Positions 45,420-56,193 of a DNA stretch of 64,000 nucleotides are shown piece after piece. The DNA lies in NCBI GenBank assembly GCA_951813295.1, contig CATOTI010000002.1, positions 1,488,001 to 1,552,000 on the forward strand, in the 5' to 3' direction. The notes beneath the pieces were generated by a model that ran no database searches, was not told where the DNA came from, and was given only the letters and a program-made list of their open reading frames with translations. Within the stretch, counting starts at the first letter, position 1; every line of letters starts with the position of its first letter. The DNA comes from an uncultured Pseudomonadales bacterium. GTDB lineage: Bacteria; Pseudomonadota; Gammaproteobacteria; Pseudomonadales; Azotimanducaceae. The translations under genes were made by a program, and so were the position numbers.

Positions 45420-46151
45420 CTATTGCCCGCGTTGCCGACGCGCCTCGAAAAGGACGATGCCGGTCGCGACCGAAACGTTCAGGCTCGACACGCTACCGTG
45501 CATCGGGATCTCGACGAGGAAGTCGCAGGAGTCGGCAGTGAGACGACGCAGACCCTTGTCTTCACTCCCCATGACAACGGCGATCGCACCGCTGAGATCG
45601 ACGCGATCGTAACGCGCGCTCCCGCGCTCGGTCGCGCCGACGAGCCAGACGCCGCGCTCCTTCAACCACTTCAGCCGCCGCGCGAGGTTCGACACCTCGA
45701 CGAGGTTGAGCCTTCCGATCGCGCCACTCGACGTCTTGGCGACGGTGCTCGAGAGCGGCGCGCCACCGCGCTTCGGCAGTAGCACGGCGTCGACACCGGC
45801 CGCATCAGCGGTGCGTAGACACGCGCCCAGATTACGCGGGTCTTGAACCCCGTCGAGAACGAGTAGTAGCGGGTTTGCCGACATCGACGGCCACATCGCC
45901 TCGAACGCCGTCTCCGACATCGCCGTGATCGCCGCACATTCCGCCGCGATCGACTGGTGATTGCCGCCATTCGTCAGCCGATCGAGGGTCGCTCGATCGC
46001 GGCGCTCGAGACGAAGCCCGAGGCGCTGCGCCTCCTCCGCCAACGCACGGATCTCCGGGTTTTCGCCCGCCACGATCACCCGCCGGACCCGATCGACGTC
46101 CTCGGCCAGGAGCGCCCGCACACTGTGCCGGCCAAATACCCAATCGGTCAT
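45420..46151 (-). CDS. rlmB: 23S rRNA (guanosine-2251-2'-O)-methyltransferase RlmB
   Basis: A 243-residue SPOUT methyltransferase. The N-terminal substrate-binding domain begins DWVFGRHSVRALL. The SPOUT motifs are LLVLDGVQDPRNLGACLRTA near residue 98, AIVVMGSEDKGLR and IPMHGSVSSLNVSVATGIVL, with the trefoil-knot SAM site. It methylates the peptidyl-transferase-centre loop. It starts 4 bases after the rnr stop, so it is an operon with rnr. Confidence 0.95.
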   Translation of the reverse strand: MTDWVFGRHSVRALLAEDVDRVRRVIVAGENPEIRALAEEAQRLGLRLERRDRATLDRLTNGGNHQSIAAECAAITAMSETAFEAMWPSMSANPLLLVLDGVQDPRNLGACLRTADAAGVDAVLLPKRGGAPLSSTVAKTSSGAIGRLNLVEVSNLARRLKWLKERGVWLVGATERGSARYDRVDLSGAIAVVMGSEDKGLRRLTADSCDFLVEIPMHGSVSSLNVSVATGIVLFEARRQRGQ

Positions 46152-46155
46152 CGGA

Positions 46156-48165
46156 TCAACCGCGGCGGCGACGACCGCGCCGGCCGCGCTCGCCTCGTTG
46201 CGGCAACGACAGATCGACGCGCCCCGTCGCGGGAGAAACCTGATCGAGCACGACCTTCACGCGGTCACCGACGGTGAAGCGCATACCCGACCGCGACGCG
46301 ACGATCGCCATCGATTTCGGCACGTACTCGAAATGCTCACGGCCCAGGTTCGAGATATGCAGCAAGCCCTGCACGTAAACGCCGTCGAGTTCCACAAACG
46401 CGCCGAAACCCGTGACGCCGGCGATCCGACCGGCGAACGTTTCGCCGATTCGATCTTCGAGTAACGTGCATTTGAGCCAATTCGAAACGAGCCGTTCAGC
46501 ACCCTCGGCGCGACGCTCCGACACCGAGATATGCGCACAGATGTCGAGGTATTCGGCCGGTAGTTTGTGGCCTTTGAGCTGGCGATGGACGAGCAGGTCC
46601 GCGTAGCGCCGAATCGGCGATGTGAAATGCACGTACGAAGGTAGCGCCAGCCCAAAATGTCCGAGGCGTTTCGGCTCGTAGCGCGCCTGGGACATCGATC
46701 GCAGCAGAATCATGTCCCAGATCGAGTCGGGAATACCGGACTTCGCCTTCACCCGGGCCGCGATGGTCCTGAGCTCGAGTGGCGTCGGCACGTCCAGCGG
46801 TAGCTCCTCGCCGACGATCGAGAACACGTCCTTGAGGTCCTTGATCTTCGCCTCCGAGGGCGGCTCGTGCACTCGATAGGCAGGTGCTGCGTTGTCGATC
46901 TTCTCGAGGTGTCGGGCGGCCGCCACGTTGGCCAGGATCATGGCCTCTTCGATGATCCGATGCGCGTCGTGGCGTTCTCGCACCTCGACATGCGAGGGTT
47001 CGCCGTCGGCGACCACGACGGATGCTTCAGGCGCATCGAGATCGATCGCGCCGCGTTCATCACGCATTTCACTCAGCGCGCCATAGGCGCCGTGCAACGC
47101 GCGCAGCGACGCACGAACGGGATCACTCACGATGGTATCGCCGCGACCATCGAGGAACTCGCCGACCGCCGTATAGGTGAGCCGCTGGTGGCTGCGGATC
47201 ACACCTTCGCTGAAACGATACTTCGACAGCCGTCCGTTGGCCGAGATGAGCATGTCGCAGACCATCGCAAAGCGCCGTCGTCCGGGCACGAGCGAGCAGA
47301 CGTGATCCGATAAGACGGGCGGCAACATCGGTACGACCCGATCCGGCAGATAGACCGAGTTGCCGCGAAGTGCCGCTTCCCGGTCGATCTCATCGAACGG
47401 ATGCACGTAGTGGGCAACGTCCGCAATCGCCACGACCAACCGCCAGCCACCGCGGGGGCGCCGTTCGGCATAGACCGCGTCATCGAAATCCCGTGCGGTT
47501 TCGCCATCGATCGTCACCAACGGTGTCGCGGCAAAGTCTTCGCGTCCGTGCTGTTGACCGGGTTCGTCGAACGAAAGCGCCTGATCATCGAAAGGCCAAA
47601 CGTGGGGAATATCGAAAGCCGCCAACGCCACCTGCGCGGCGCGGTCGGCTTCGTTCTTGCCCTCGACGATCGACAGCACGCGCCCATCCATCGAACGTTC
47701 GCCGACGTTCAGGATCTGCACCGCGACGATATCGCCCGGTATGGCCTTGCTCGGTTCGACGATATCGATCCGGCCGCGCAATTGTGCATCGATAGGATCC
47801 ACGGAGAGCCGACGCCCGTAGCCCGTCACCTGCCCGAGCACCGCGCGAGGCGACGGTTTGGCGACTTCGTGCAGAAAAAACATGCCGTTGGTCTGGGTGC
47901 CGAGGACGACGTCACCCGCGCGGACGCGCCGGCTGCGGATCGACACCCGCGCACCATCGTCGAGCACGACGATCAGTTCGCCCGCCACCGCTTCGACGAC
48001 CCCGCGAACGGCCGGTCCATCGATCACGAGTGAATAGACGCCGCGGCGGTCCACGACCACTTCACCGGAAGCGACCAGGCCGTCGACAACCCGGCTCAAG
48101 ACGCTGACATACTTCGGTGACGGGTCGAAATGTTCGATCAGGGAAGACCAGCGTGCCCGATTCAA
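46156..48165 (-). CDS. rnr: Ribonuclease R
   Basis: A 669-residue 3'-5' exoribonuclease. The order is a short N-terminal helical part, cold-shock domains (about residues 45-200), the RNB catalytic domain from about residue 215 (ETARDFDDAVYAERRP with the catalytic acids) and an S1 domain near residue 580 (FAGRIAGVTGFGAFVELDG). It is shorter than E. coli RNase R (813), lacking much of the N-terminal and basic C-terminal regions. The start used is a TTG. The upstream frame stays open to about 48286 with no ATG or GTG, and no clear ribosome binding site is visible, so the start is uncertain. Confidence 0.92.
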   Translation of the reverse strand: MNRARWSSLIEHFDPSPKYVSVLSRVVDGLVASGEVVVDRRGVYSLVIDGPAVRGVVEAVAGELIVVLDDGARVSIRSRRVRAGDVVLGTQTNGMFFLHEVAKPSPRAVLGQVTGYGRRLSVDPIDAQLRGRIDIVEPSKAIPGDIVAVQILNVGERSMDGRVLSIVEGKNEADRAAQVALAAFDIPHVWPFDDQALSFDEPGQQHGREDFAATPLVTIDGETARDFDDAVYAERRPRGGWRLVVAIADVAHYVHPFDEIDREAALRGNSVYLPDRVVPMLPPVLSDHVCSLVPGRRRFAMVCDMLISANGRLSKYRFSEGVIRSHQRLTYTAVGEFLDGRGDTIVSDPVRASLRALHGAYGALSEMRDERGAIDLDAPEASVVVADGEPSHVEVRERHDAHRIIEEAMILANVAAARHLEKIDNAAPAYRVHEPPSEAKIKDLKDVFSIVGEELPLDVPTPLELRTIAARVKAKSGIPDSIWDMILLRSMSQARYEPKRLGHFGLALPSYVHFTSPIRRYADLLVHRQLKGHKLPAEYLDICAHISVSERRAEGAERLVSNWLKCTLLEDRIGETFAGRIAGVTGFGAFVELDGVYVQGLLHISNLGREHFEYVPKSMAIVASRSGMRFTVGDRVKVVLDQVSPATGRVDLSLPQRGERGRRGRRRRG

Positions 48166-48379
48166 GGCACCGATAACTTTGCGGACTTCGCTTGTCGTGA
48201 CGTGCGGACGGCGGCGATCGGTCGTCTGATGAGAACGTCGGAGTCGAGGAATTGCTGACTCACCAACCGCGAAAACGGCGATTGTTCAGGGATCAGTCGC
48301 TGTAGTAAAGTCGCCCGCCGGTCGCGTGCCTCAATAGGCCACCGACCCAAGCCGACGACCCCCATGGGGCCGACCGCCT

Positions 48380-48466
48380 GCCGAGGTGGTGAAATTGGTA
48401 GACACGCTAGCTTCAGGTGCTAGTGGGCATTAGCCCGTGGAGGTTCAAGTCCTCTCCTCGGCACCA
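48380..48466 (+). tRNA. tRNA-Leu (anticodon CAG)
   Basis: An 87-nt class II tRNA. The acceptor stem is GCCGAGG (48380-48386) with CCTCGGC (48456-48462), the discriminator is A and CCA is encoded. The anticodon stem is CTAGC/GCTAG with loop TTCAGGT, so anticodon CAG decodes CUG. There is a long variable arm (TGGGCATTAGCCCG region) and a T loop GTTCAAGTC. Its last 22 bases overlap, antisense, the 3' end of the neighbouring membrane-protein gene. Confidence 0.95.
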
Positions 48467-49275
48467 ACTTCCAGTCGCGCTACAGCCGGTTCGCCACGAG
48501 CGCTCGCCAGCACCTCTCCCAACCGCTTGGCCGCTGCGAGCAGCGCTTCGTTCGTCAAGACCAATTGCGACTGGATCTGAAGAAGCCTCGGTAGCCACTC
48601 GACGGCGCCGCGTTTGGCGCGCAAACGCTCGACGGCAGCCAATGCTTCCAGAGCGGAATACTCGCGTTCGGATGCGATGTTCGCGAGGCTTGATCCGCGC
48701 TGGTAGTCGCGCGGCAGCATGATCGTCGACGAAAACTCGGCGGCCTGAATCACGCCGGCAAAACGTTTGAACGATTCGTTCTGAACGGCTTGAATCGATA
48801 CGTCGAATTGTTCGTTGCTGCGCACGTCCGCGTAGTAATCGAAAATCGCTTCTCGAAGCGCAACGGGCAACAACCCCATGTCTCCCGTCGACAACAGTTC
48901 ACGGAACGTCGCGTCGTTCGAGACAAAGAAAAAACGATAAAGGCCTTGCTCGAGATCGATGAAGTACTGCGTGGGTTTCTCTTGCGCGACCGTATCGTCT
49001 GTCACCGACATGATGACGCGCTCGACCGATTCCAGCCTGGCCTGAGCAGCCAGGACGACGCGATCGAGTACCTCCACATCCTCTCTGACGTCTGCGATGA
49101 GACGTTCGACGTGTTGAACGGCGATCGCATCGTCGCGCCTGCTCTCGTAGGCGCGATCGACCTGGAACCCCAGGAAAATCCCCAGGGCGACGATCACGAG
49201 TTCGAGCAAAATCATCTGGACGTTGCCCGTCCGAATCCACTCGATGAGTCGCGAGAATAGCAAGCGCCTCGCCAT
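48445..49275 (-). CDS. Single-pass membrane protein, DUF6090-like
   Basis: A 276-residue protein with one N-terminal transmembrane helix (MILLELVIVALGIFLGFQV) after a short basic segment. A helical extracytoplasmic domain follows with heptad-like stretches (VERLIADVREDVEVLDRVV, LSTGDMGLLPVALREAIFDY). The layout resembles the DUF6090 family found in many marine bacteria. This is pattern recognition, and function is unknown. The final residues (EVGAEERT) are encoded by the complement of the tRNA-Leu 3' half, so the C-terminus was probably formed by read-through into the tRNA gene. Confidence 0.72.
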   Translation of the reverse strand: MARRLLFSRLIEWIRTGNVQMILLELVIVALGIFLGFQVDRAYESRRDDAIAVQHVERLIADVREDVEVLDRVVLAAQARLESVERVIMSVTDDTVAQEKPTQYFIDLEQGLYRFFFVSNDATFRELLSTGDMGLLPVALREAIFDYYADVRSNEQFDVSIQAVQNESFKRFAGVIQAAEFSSTIMLPRDYQRGSSLANIASEREYSALEALAAVERLRAKRGAVEWLPRLLQIQSQLVLTNEALLAAAKRLGEVLASARGEPAVARLEVGAEERT

Positions 49276-49341
49276 CTCGATGAGTCTAGCGCCCTCGTCG
49301 ATCGCGCGGAGATGGCGAGCGGATCGCCATGACGCGTTTTC

Positions 49342-50262
49342 TCATGCCACGCGCTTCAGTACTTCACGGCGAAGCCCGATCCCCAGCAAGTGCTCGACCG
49401 ACGCCTTGGCGCGGAAGGCGCGGCTCATGAAGGCGTGTTTGCCCATGACGCCCTCACGGAACGATCGCCGCGACGACAGTCGATCGAACCACGCCCAAAC
49501 AGCCGGGAAACAACGCGCGAACGGATAATCACATTCGCTCAAACGCAACACCTTCATCGCCCAGATGACGTCCGCCATCGAGACGTCGTCACCGATGAGG
49601 GAGGCTCTTCCATCCGACAGACGATGCTCGAGGTCCGTGAAAGCGCCGTTCAGTTTCTCGAGGTGGGCGACGAAGACATCGTCGGGGATAGACCGGCTGT
49701 CGTAGTCCTCATAGAAAGCGAGCAACTGTTCGCCGTCATCGCCGTTCGCGAGCGAGGCTTTCAGTTCGACCTCGGCTTGGGCCGAGAGCCGCGCCAAGCC
49801 GCGAAGACCCCACCGGAAGGTGACGAAACGAATCGAGCGATGCAGATCCTTGCCGAGCGCCGTCAACGCACGCGCATCGGCCAGCCGATCGGGATCGTCC
49901 TTCGGCACCAGCGGCGCGCCGCCGAACGCCTGGTCGAGATACTCGATGATGTCCATGGATTCGAGGTGCAACTCGCCATCGTGCACGAGCGCCGGGACGA
50001 CGAGGTTCGGGTGGATCGCGGCGTAGGTCGGCGTCATGTGCTCGTGCTTGATGAGCGAGACGCGGCGGCTGATCCATGCGCCGGGTTCACCTCGACACGA
50101 CGCCGGATCCGCCGCGTCGAACTTGACCTCACGGCCACGCACTAGGCCTTTCTCGTACAGGGCAAAGCGGACACGTTGTGCACAAGGCGCGCCGTCAAAA
50201 TGGAACAGGTGCAAGCCTTCAAGCTTGCCGACGATTGGGCTAGCCGGGTGCTCGATCTTCAC
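49342..50262 (-). CDS. Glutathione S-transferase family protein
   Basis: A 306-residue GST-fold protein. The thioredoxin-like N-terminal domain has LFHFDGAPCAQRVRFALYEKG near residue 20, with the usual S/C-P-x-x-x-R-V pattern. HPNLVVPALVHDGELHLESMDIIEYLD contains the glutathione-binding V-P and E-S. The helical C-terminal domain has SLIGDDVSMADVIWA. It is longer than ordinary GSTs, with inserts. The GTG start at 50262 has GGAGAG 7 bases upstream, which decides it over longer frames. It is divergent from a TetR regulator across a perfect inverted repeat. Confidence 0.87.
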   Translation of the reverse strand: MKIEHPASPIVGKLEGLHLFHFDGAPCAQRVRFALYEKGLVRGREVKFDAADPASCRGEPGAWISRRVSLIKHEHMTPTYAAIHPNLVVPALVHDGELHLESMDIIEYLDQAFGGAPLVPKDDPDRLADARALTALGKDLHRSIRFVTFRWGLRGLARLSAQAEVELKASLANGDDGEQLLAFYEDYDSRSIPDDVFVAHLEKLNGAFTDLEHRLSDGRASLIGDDVSMADVIWAMKVLRLSECDYPFARCFPAVWAWFDRLSSRRSFREGVMGKHAFMSRAFRAKASVEHLLGIGLRREVLKRVA

Positions 50263-50307
50263 GGGTTGCTCTCCTTTCGCGTCGCCTTCATGAGCGCTCC
50301 GCGAGAT

Positions 50308-50331
50308 ATTTTGTATTGATTCGTACAAAAT
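50308..50331. promoter_or_regulatory. Inverted repeat, probable TetR operator between GST and TetR genes
   Basis: ATTTTGTA (50308-50315) and TACAAAAT (50324-50331) are perfect inverted repeats with an 8-base spacer, in an AT-rich stretch unusual for this genome. It lies 46 bases from the GST start and 37 bases from the TetR start. Divergent TetR genes commonly bind one palindrome of this size to control themselves and the neighbour. Confidence 0.65.
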
Positions 50332-50368
50332 GAGCATATTCCAATTCTTTGCGAATGAGTACATAAAT

Positions 50369-50956
50369 ATGCCGCGCGGCCGACCTCGAGAGTTCAACGA
50401 AGACGAAGCCATCGTCGCGGCTGCGGAGCTCTTCTGGCGAAAAGGCCTCACGGCGACCTCGCTCGACGATCTCGCTCGAGCGATGAAGATGAATCGGCCG
50501 AGCATCTACAACGCGTTCGGCAATAAAGAAGCGATCTACCGCAAATCACTCGCCTTCTTCTGCGGCCAACTCGACACCGCTGTCGAGGCCCTCGATCAGG
50601 ATGATGACGTCGTGCGTGGGCTGATCGCGTTCTTTGATCAGGCGATCGACGTCTATTGCGGAGGATCCCCGCCACTCGGCTGCCTCATGGTCTGTACCGC
50701 GCCCAGCGAAGCGCTCTCGCATCCCGAGGTTAAAGGCGATCTGAAGGATCTCATCGCGCGGTTGGACGAGGGTTTCGCGCGGCGTCTGGTACGCGCACAG
50801 GCCGACGGACAGCTCGAGACGACGTTGGATCCTTCGTGCACCGCGCAACTCCTGCAAGCGACGCTACAAACGCTGGCCCTGCGCGTTCGAGCCGGTTCCA
50901 CACCCGACGACTTGCGAAAACTTGCTCGTTGCGCCGTGCAAGCGCTCATCCGCTAA
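50369..50956 (+). CDS. TetR family transcriptional regulator
   Basis: A 195-residue regulator. The N-terminal HTH reads MPRGRPREFNEDEAIVAAAELFWRKG with LDDLARAMKMNRPSIYNAFGNKEAIY, the TetR signature. The C-terminal ligand domain has C-M-V-C-T-A-P-S-E and resembles the AcrR-like YP-type group with C-terminal TetR_C domain. The ATG at 50369 gives the usual start; an upstream in-frame ATG at 50330 falls inside the palindrome. It is probably the repressor of the divergent GST gene. It is convergent with the esterase gene, and the stops overlap. Confidence 0.88.
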   Translation: MPRGRPREFNEDEAIVAAAELFWRKGLTATSLDDLARAMKMNRPSIYNAFGNKEAIYRKSLAFFCGQLDTAVEALDQDDDVVRGLIAFFDQAIDVYCGGSPPLGCLMVCTAPSEALSHPEVKGDLKDLIARLDEGFARRLVRAQADGQLETTLDPSCTAQLLQATLQTLALRVRAGSTPDDLRKLARCAVQALIR

Positions 50957-52137
50957 GGACGACGATCCACACCGGCATCGGTCCCCGCGGGCGGCGTCCA
51001 TTCGAACAGCGCCTCAGGGTTCGGCGTCTCAGGGAGCACTTGGTCCATCTCGACGGATCGAGGCACGCCATACAACGCCTCATCGCAAACCATCGCCAAC
51101 GCGACCGCGTCGTCTTCCGTTTGGGCATGTCCACCTTCGCGATAGGCGATCATGTTCATCGCGCCCGCGCCGAGGAAGTCATAGATCGGTTGCGTCGCGA
51201 GGTAAGTCGCCGACGTGCCGATCGGATTCGCCCAGGCATCGTCCCCCCCTTCGGTGCGCAGAAGCGGACGCGGCGCGACGAGCCCCATCAGGAAGTGCTG
51301 ATCAAACGGTAGTTCGGCGACGCGGGCCGCCCACGCCTCGAAGCCCGGTGCGGTCCAGCCCCACCAGCGCGCACGATCGGTCAGCGCTTCGAGATCCTCG
51401 CACCCCGGACCGAGCACGAGGTACGAACCCGCGCCCGCACATCCCGATCCTGCCGGGTTGACCACGGCAAACCGTTCATCGAGCGCACCGGCGAGCAGCG
51501 CGGTCTTGCCGTTTCGCGAATGCCCCGTGATCGCAATCCTCGAGCGATCGATTTCGGGCAGCTCGACGAGGTGATCGAGCACACGCATCGCGCCCCACGC
51601 CCAGGTAGCAATCGATCCCCAACTGAATCGGTCGCCGTAGCGTTCGCGGTAGAGCGCCCGAACGGGGCCGAGCACCGGTCGACCGATCTCCATGGGCTCG
51701 ATCGTATCGTTCGGGTAGTTGACGACGACGTAGCCCCGCGCGAGCAGCGCTTCGTGCGTCTGACGCCCCACAAAAAGAACTGCCGGTAGTCCGTCGGCGC
51801 CAAACGCCGCGATCTTGGTCCTCCGTGCCTCGATCTCGTCCGTCGACGGCAGGTGGATGGACACGTCGACTGTGACGCCGGGATTCTCGCCCGAGGGCGA
51901 CCAGACGAGTCGGTCGATCCGCTTTCGCCGACCACCCGCCGTCGTAAGCCATTCCCCGATGTGCGCCGTCGCATGACGAAGGCGGCCGGGCATGGTGCCG
52001 TATTGAATCTCTAAGAGGAGTGCGACGATCTCTTCGCGGCGTCGGCGCCAGTGGTCAGTCGATGCGACTCGTCGCCCGTCAGCTATTCGGAACGGATCGG
52101 GCAGCGGCGCAAGGATCGACGCGCCACGATCCGACAT
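50953..52137 (-). CDS. Alpha/beta hydrolase, glucuronoyl/acetylxylan-esterase-like
   Basis: A 394-residue protein of the bacterial CE15-like alpha/beta hydrolase group. The nucleophile serine is in AITGHSRNGKTALLAGALDERF, with the G-x-S-R-x-G-K signature. FAVVNPAGSGCAGAGSY follows, and a catalytic His is probably in EGGHAQTEDD near the C-terminus. Characterised relatives cleave glucuronoyl esters of lignin-carbohydrate links or acetyl groups. There is no signal peptide, so it is likely cytosolic and acts on small esters. It starts 5 bases after the stop of the disrupted P450 gene on the same strand. Confidence 0.78.
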   Translation of the reverse strand: MSDRGASILAPLPDPFRIADGRRVASTDHWRRRREEIVALLLEIQYGTMPGRLRHATAHIGEWLTTAGGRRKRIDRLVWSPSGENPGVTVDVSIHLPSTDEIEARRTKIAAFGADGLPAVLFVGRQTHEALLARGYVVVNYPNDTIEPMEIGRPVLGPVRALYRERYGDRFSWGSIATWAWGAMRVLDHLVELPEIDRSRIAITGHSRNGKTALLAGALDERFAVVNPAGSGCAGAGSYLVLGPGCEDLEALTDRARWWGWTAPGFEAWAARVAELPFDQHFLMGLVAPRPLLRTEGGDDAWANPIGTSATYLATQPIYDFLGAGAMNMIAYREGGHAQTEDDAVALAMVCDEALYGVPRSVEMDQVLPETPNPEALFEWTPPAGTDAGVDRRP

Positions 52138-52142
52138 GGCGC

Positions 52143-53490
52143 TTACGCCGCGTGGGCCACTACCGGCAGGTCGGTATATCCGCGGATCAGATACGACCGA
52201 TTGCGTACCGGCGCGCCAACGACTTCGATGTGCTTGAAGCGCGGCAGGATCTCCTCCCACAGCACCCGAAGCTGCATCTCCGCCAGGCGATTGCCCATAC
52301 AGCGGTGGATACCGAAGCCGAACGCGAGATGGTTGCGCGCATTGGCCCGGTCGACCTTGAGCTCATCCGCGTTCTCGAATACACGCTCGTCGCGGTTCCC
52401 CGAGAGGTACCACATCGCGACCTTCTCCCCCGCGCGAATCGTCTTGTCGCCCACCCGCGTGTCTTCGAGCGCCGTGCGGCGCATGTGGGACGCCGTCGAC
52501 GTACAGCGTCTCCTCAAGGACCAGCGCCCGCGTGTCTTCGAGCGCCGTGCGGCGCATGTGGGGAACAGGCGTCTGCCAACGCACGATTTCGGACACCATG
52601 TTGGGAATCACGCTCGGATCGGCACGCAACCTGTCGAACTCTTGCGGGTATTGATTGAGCGCGAGGAGGCCGCCGGTAATGGAATTCCGCGTCGTGTCGT
52701 TACCCCCGACGATCAGGAGCACGAGATTGCCGAGGTACTCCTGCGGCGTCATAGAGCGCGTCGACTCTCCGTGCGCCAGCATGGAGACCAGGTCGAACTT
52801 CGGCGGCTCATTGACGCGCTCGTTCCAGAGTTCCGTGAAGTACTCGAGGCATTCGGTCAGCTCCTGACGACGCTGTTCGTGCGACTCGACGATCCCCGTG
52901 CCGGGGCTACCCGTCGCGACATCGGACCAGCGCGTCAGGCGGCGGCGGTCCTCATGGGGAAAGTCGAACAAGGTCGCGAGCATCTGTGTGGTGAGTTCAA
53001 TCGATACGTCCTCGACCCAGTTGAACGGTTCTCCCACCGGCAGGCTCTCGAGAATCTCGATCGCGCGCTTGCGAATGATCGCCTCGAAGTTCTGCAGATT
53101 GCGCGGTGCCACGATCGGCGCTGCGACCTTTCGCTGCCGATCGTGTTTCGGCTGATCCATCGCGATGAACATCGGCAACGGAAAATCGTCCTTGAGGTCC
53201 GCGAGCGACACGACGGGTTCGCTCGAGAACGCACCGTGATGGGTATCAACGAACTTGATCTGTTCGTAGCTCGTCACCGACCAATAGGGGCCGACCCGGC
53301 TCGACTCGTGATAGTGAACCGGATCGTCCTCACGCAGCCGACGGAAGTAGGGATCCTGCGCATTCGCCTGGAAAAGGCTCAAGCTGACCGGGTCGATCGC
53401 GTCGAGATCGATCGTGCGGGCATCGTCTTCGGCTTCGGCGATGCGTTCCGCCTCGGCTTCGAGAAACCACGGGGTGGGTGACGAACTCAT
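52143..53490 (-). pseudogene. Cytochrome P450 broken by a 73-bp tandem duplication
   Basis: The intact part starts at 53490 (AGAGG upstream) and contains LVLLIVGGNDTTRNSITGG (I-helix) and SEIVRWQTPVPHMRR (ExxR). Just after, a 36-bp sequence is repeated with a 73-base offset, shifting the frame. The heme loop FGFGIHRCMGN and the C-terminus (LPVVAHAA) are found intact in another frame up to 52143. Deleting one 73-base unit would restore a continuous P450 of about 424 residues. As it stands the first frame ends in about 50 unrelated residues, without a heme cysteine, so no active P450 is made. Confidence 0.83.
52454..52562. repeat. Pair of perfect 36-bp direct repeats inside the P450 gene
   Basis: Positions 52454-52489 and 52527-52562 are identical (36 bases, starting CCCGCGTGTCTTCGAG). 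They are separated by 37 unrelated bases. The offset of 73 is not a multiple of three. Both copies encode H-M-R-R-T-A-L-E-D-T-R on the minus strand. This is the direct cause of the frameshift in the P450 gene. Confidence 0.95.
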
Positions 53491-53615
53491 GGGGCTGCCT
53501 CTCAGTCGAGCGTTGTTGCCATTTGGATGATGGGACGCCAAGGAAAAAAGCATGCCCTAGAGCACACCCTCACGCCAAACGATGGGAAAGCCATCTTCGT
53601 CGTTGAGTTGCCGGA

Positions 53616-54533
53616 TCAGGGCGCGGGTTCGAAGCCCCCTTCGACGCCCTTCGTGAAGACGCTCACCGCGTCATGCGCATGCAAACTCTCGTGATGCTCG
53701 ATCCGAACCCAGAAATCGTCGAATCGCGGATCGTGGTCGAGGCGCGCTTTGAGGCGCCTACCGGCATCCTCGCAGAACATGAGATTGGCAGCGTTCAGCC
53801 GAGCGAACTCCTGCTCGTCCTCGCGCTTCACAGCCGTTTGCACGGGTGTCGCGAGGGTACTCTCGACTTCGTCGACCAAGTCGGTGAGCGGCAACGTCTC
53901 GAGGGTTTCGTCTAGCAGGACTCGTACCTGAGCGAGGCTTCGTTGCGCATGCGGCGTGCCGGCGATCGCGGTTTCGGTGCCGAGCCATGCGCGAACTTCA
54001 GACGCCTTAACGTCGCCGGTACGGCCGAAGTCGGCTTCAAACTTTTCCTGGATGAGTTGGCGGGCCAACGCGGCCGATGCGGGACAGGTGCTCGAATACC
54101 AGACGCCAAGGCTCAACTCGAGGCGGACTTCCCCGTCGATCACGGCGGCGCGAATCGACGCGGGGTAGCTGTTCCAGCCCGCATTCTCGGAAAGGAGCGC
54201 CCGTCGACGAAGGAAATACTCGAAGTCGAATTGCACGTATGCGCGCGTTGAAAGGTCACGATGCGACTCGAGCATCGAGGCAAGCAAGAGCTTCAACCCC
54301 GCACAGGTGAGCGGTCGTGTCTGCGCGTGTTCGTCGAGGATCAGGTAGAGGCGCGACATGTGAATACCCTTGGCCTGGGCATCACCTAGATTGACGTACA
54401 CCTGAACGCGAGCCTGGACGTCGTGCACCTCACCACCGTCGCGCACCTTGAGCGGTTGACGTATCTCGCCCATACCGACCCAGTCGAGGGTGCCCTGCGG
54501 TACTTCGAGTTCCCGGCTGGCGACGTCGGGCAT
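53616..54533 (-). CDS. folE2: GTP cyclohydrolase FolE2 (type IB)
   Basis: A 305-residue GTP cyclohydrolase IB, the first step of folate synthesis. Family segments are PDVASRELEVPQGTLDWVGM at the start, VYVNLGDAQAKGIHMSRLY, STCPASAALARQL (metal Cys region) and GTPHAQRSLAQV, plus a C-terminal EHHESLHAHDAVSVFTKG. FolE2 can use metals other than zinc and often replaces FolE under zinc limitation. I chose the ATG at 54533. An in-frame TTG at 54551 with GGAG upstream is possible. The open frame further upstream overlaps the Trm112-like gene and is not homologous. Confidence 0.9.
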   Translation of the reverse strand: MPDVASRELEVPQGTLDWVGMGEIRQPLKVRDGGEVHDVQARVQVYVNLGDAQAKGIHMSRLYLILDEHAQTRPLTCAGLKLLLASMLESHRDLSTRAYVQFDFEYFLRRRALLSENAGWNSYPASIRAAVIDGEVRLELSLGVWYSSTCPASAALARQLIQEKFEADFGRTGDVKASEVRAWLGTETAIAGTPHAQRSLAQVRVLLDETLETLPLTDLVDEVESTLATPVQTAVKREDEQEFARLNAANLMFCEDAGRRLKARLDHDPRFDDFWVRIEHHESLHAHDAVSVFTKGVEGGFEPAP

Positions 54534-54630
54534 TTCGGCCGCGGTCGCCAAACTCGGTACTCCAATGTTTCTAACTCGATCGTCCAACTGTCTTTTCGCT
54601 TCTATCAGCGGCCGTCGCGAGGCGGCCATT

Positions 54631-56171
<1,541 letters not shown>

Positions 56172-56193
56172 TTAGCGCTGACGCGCGCGGCCC

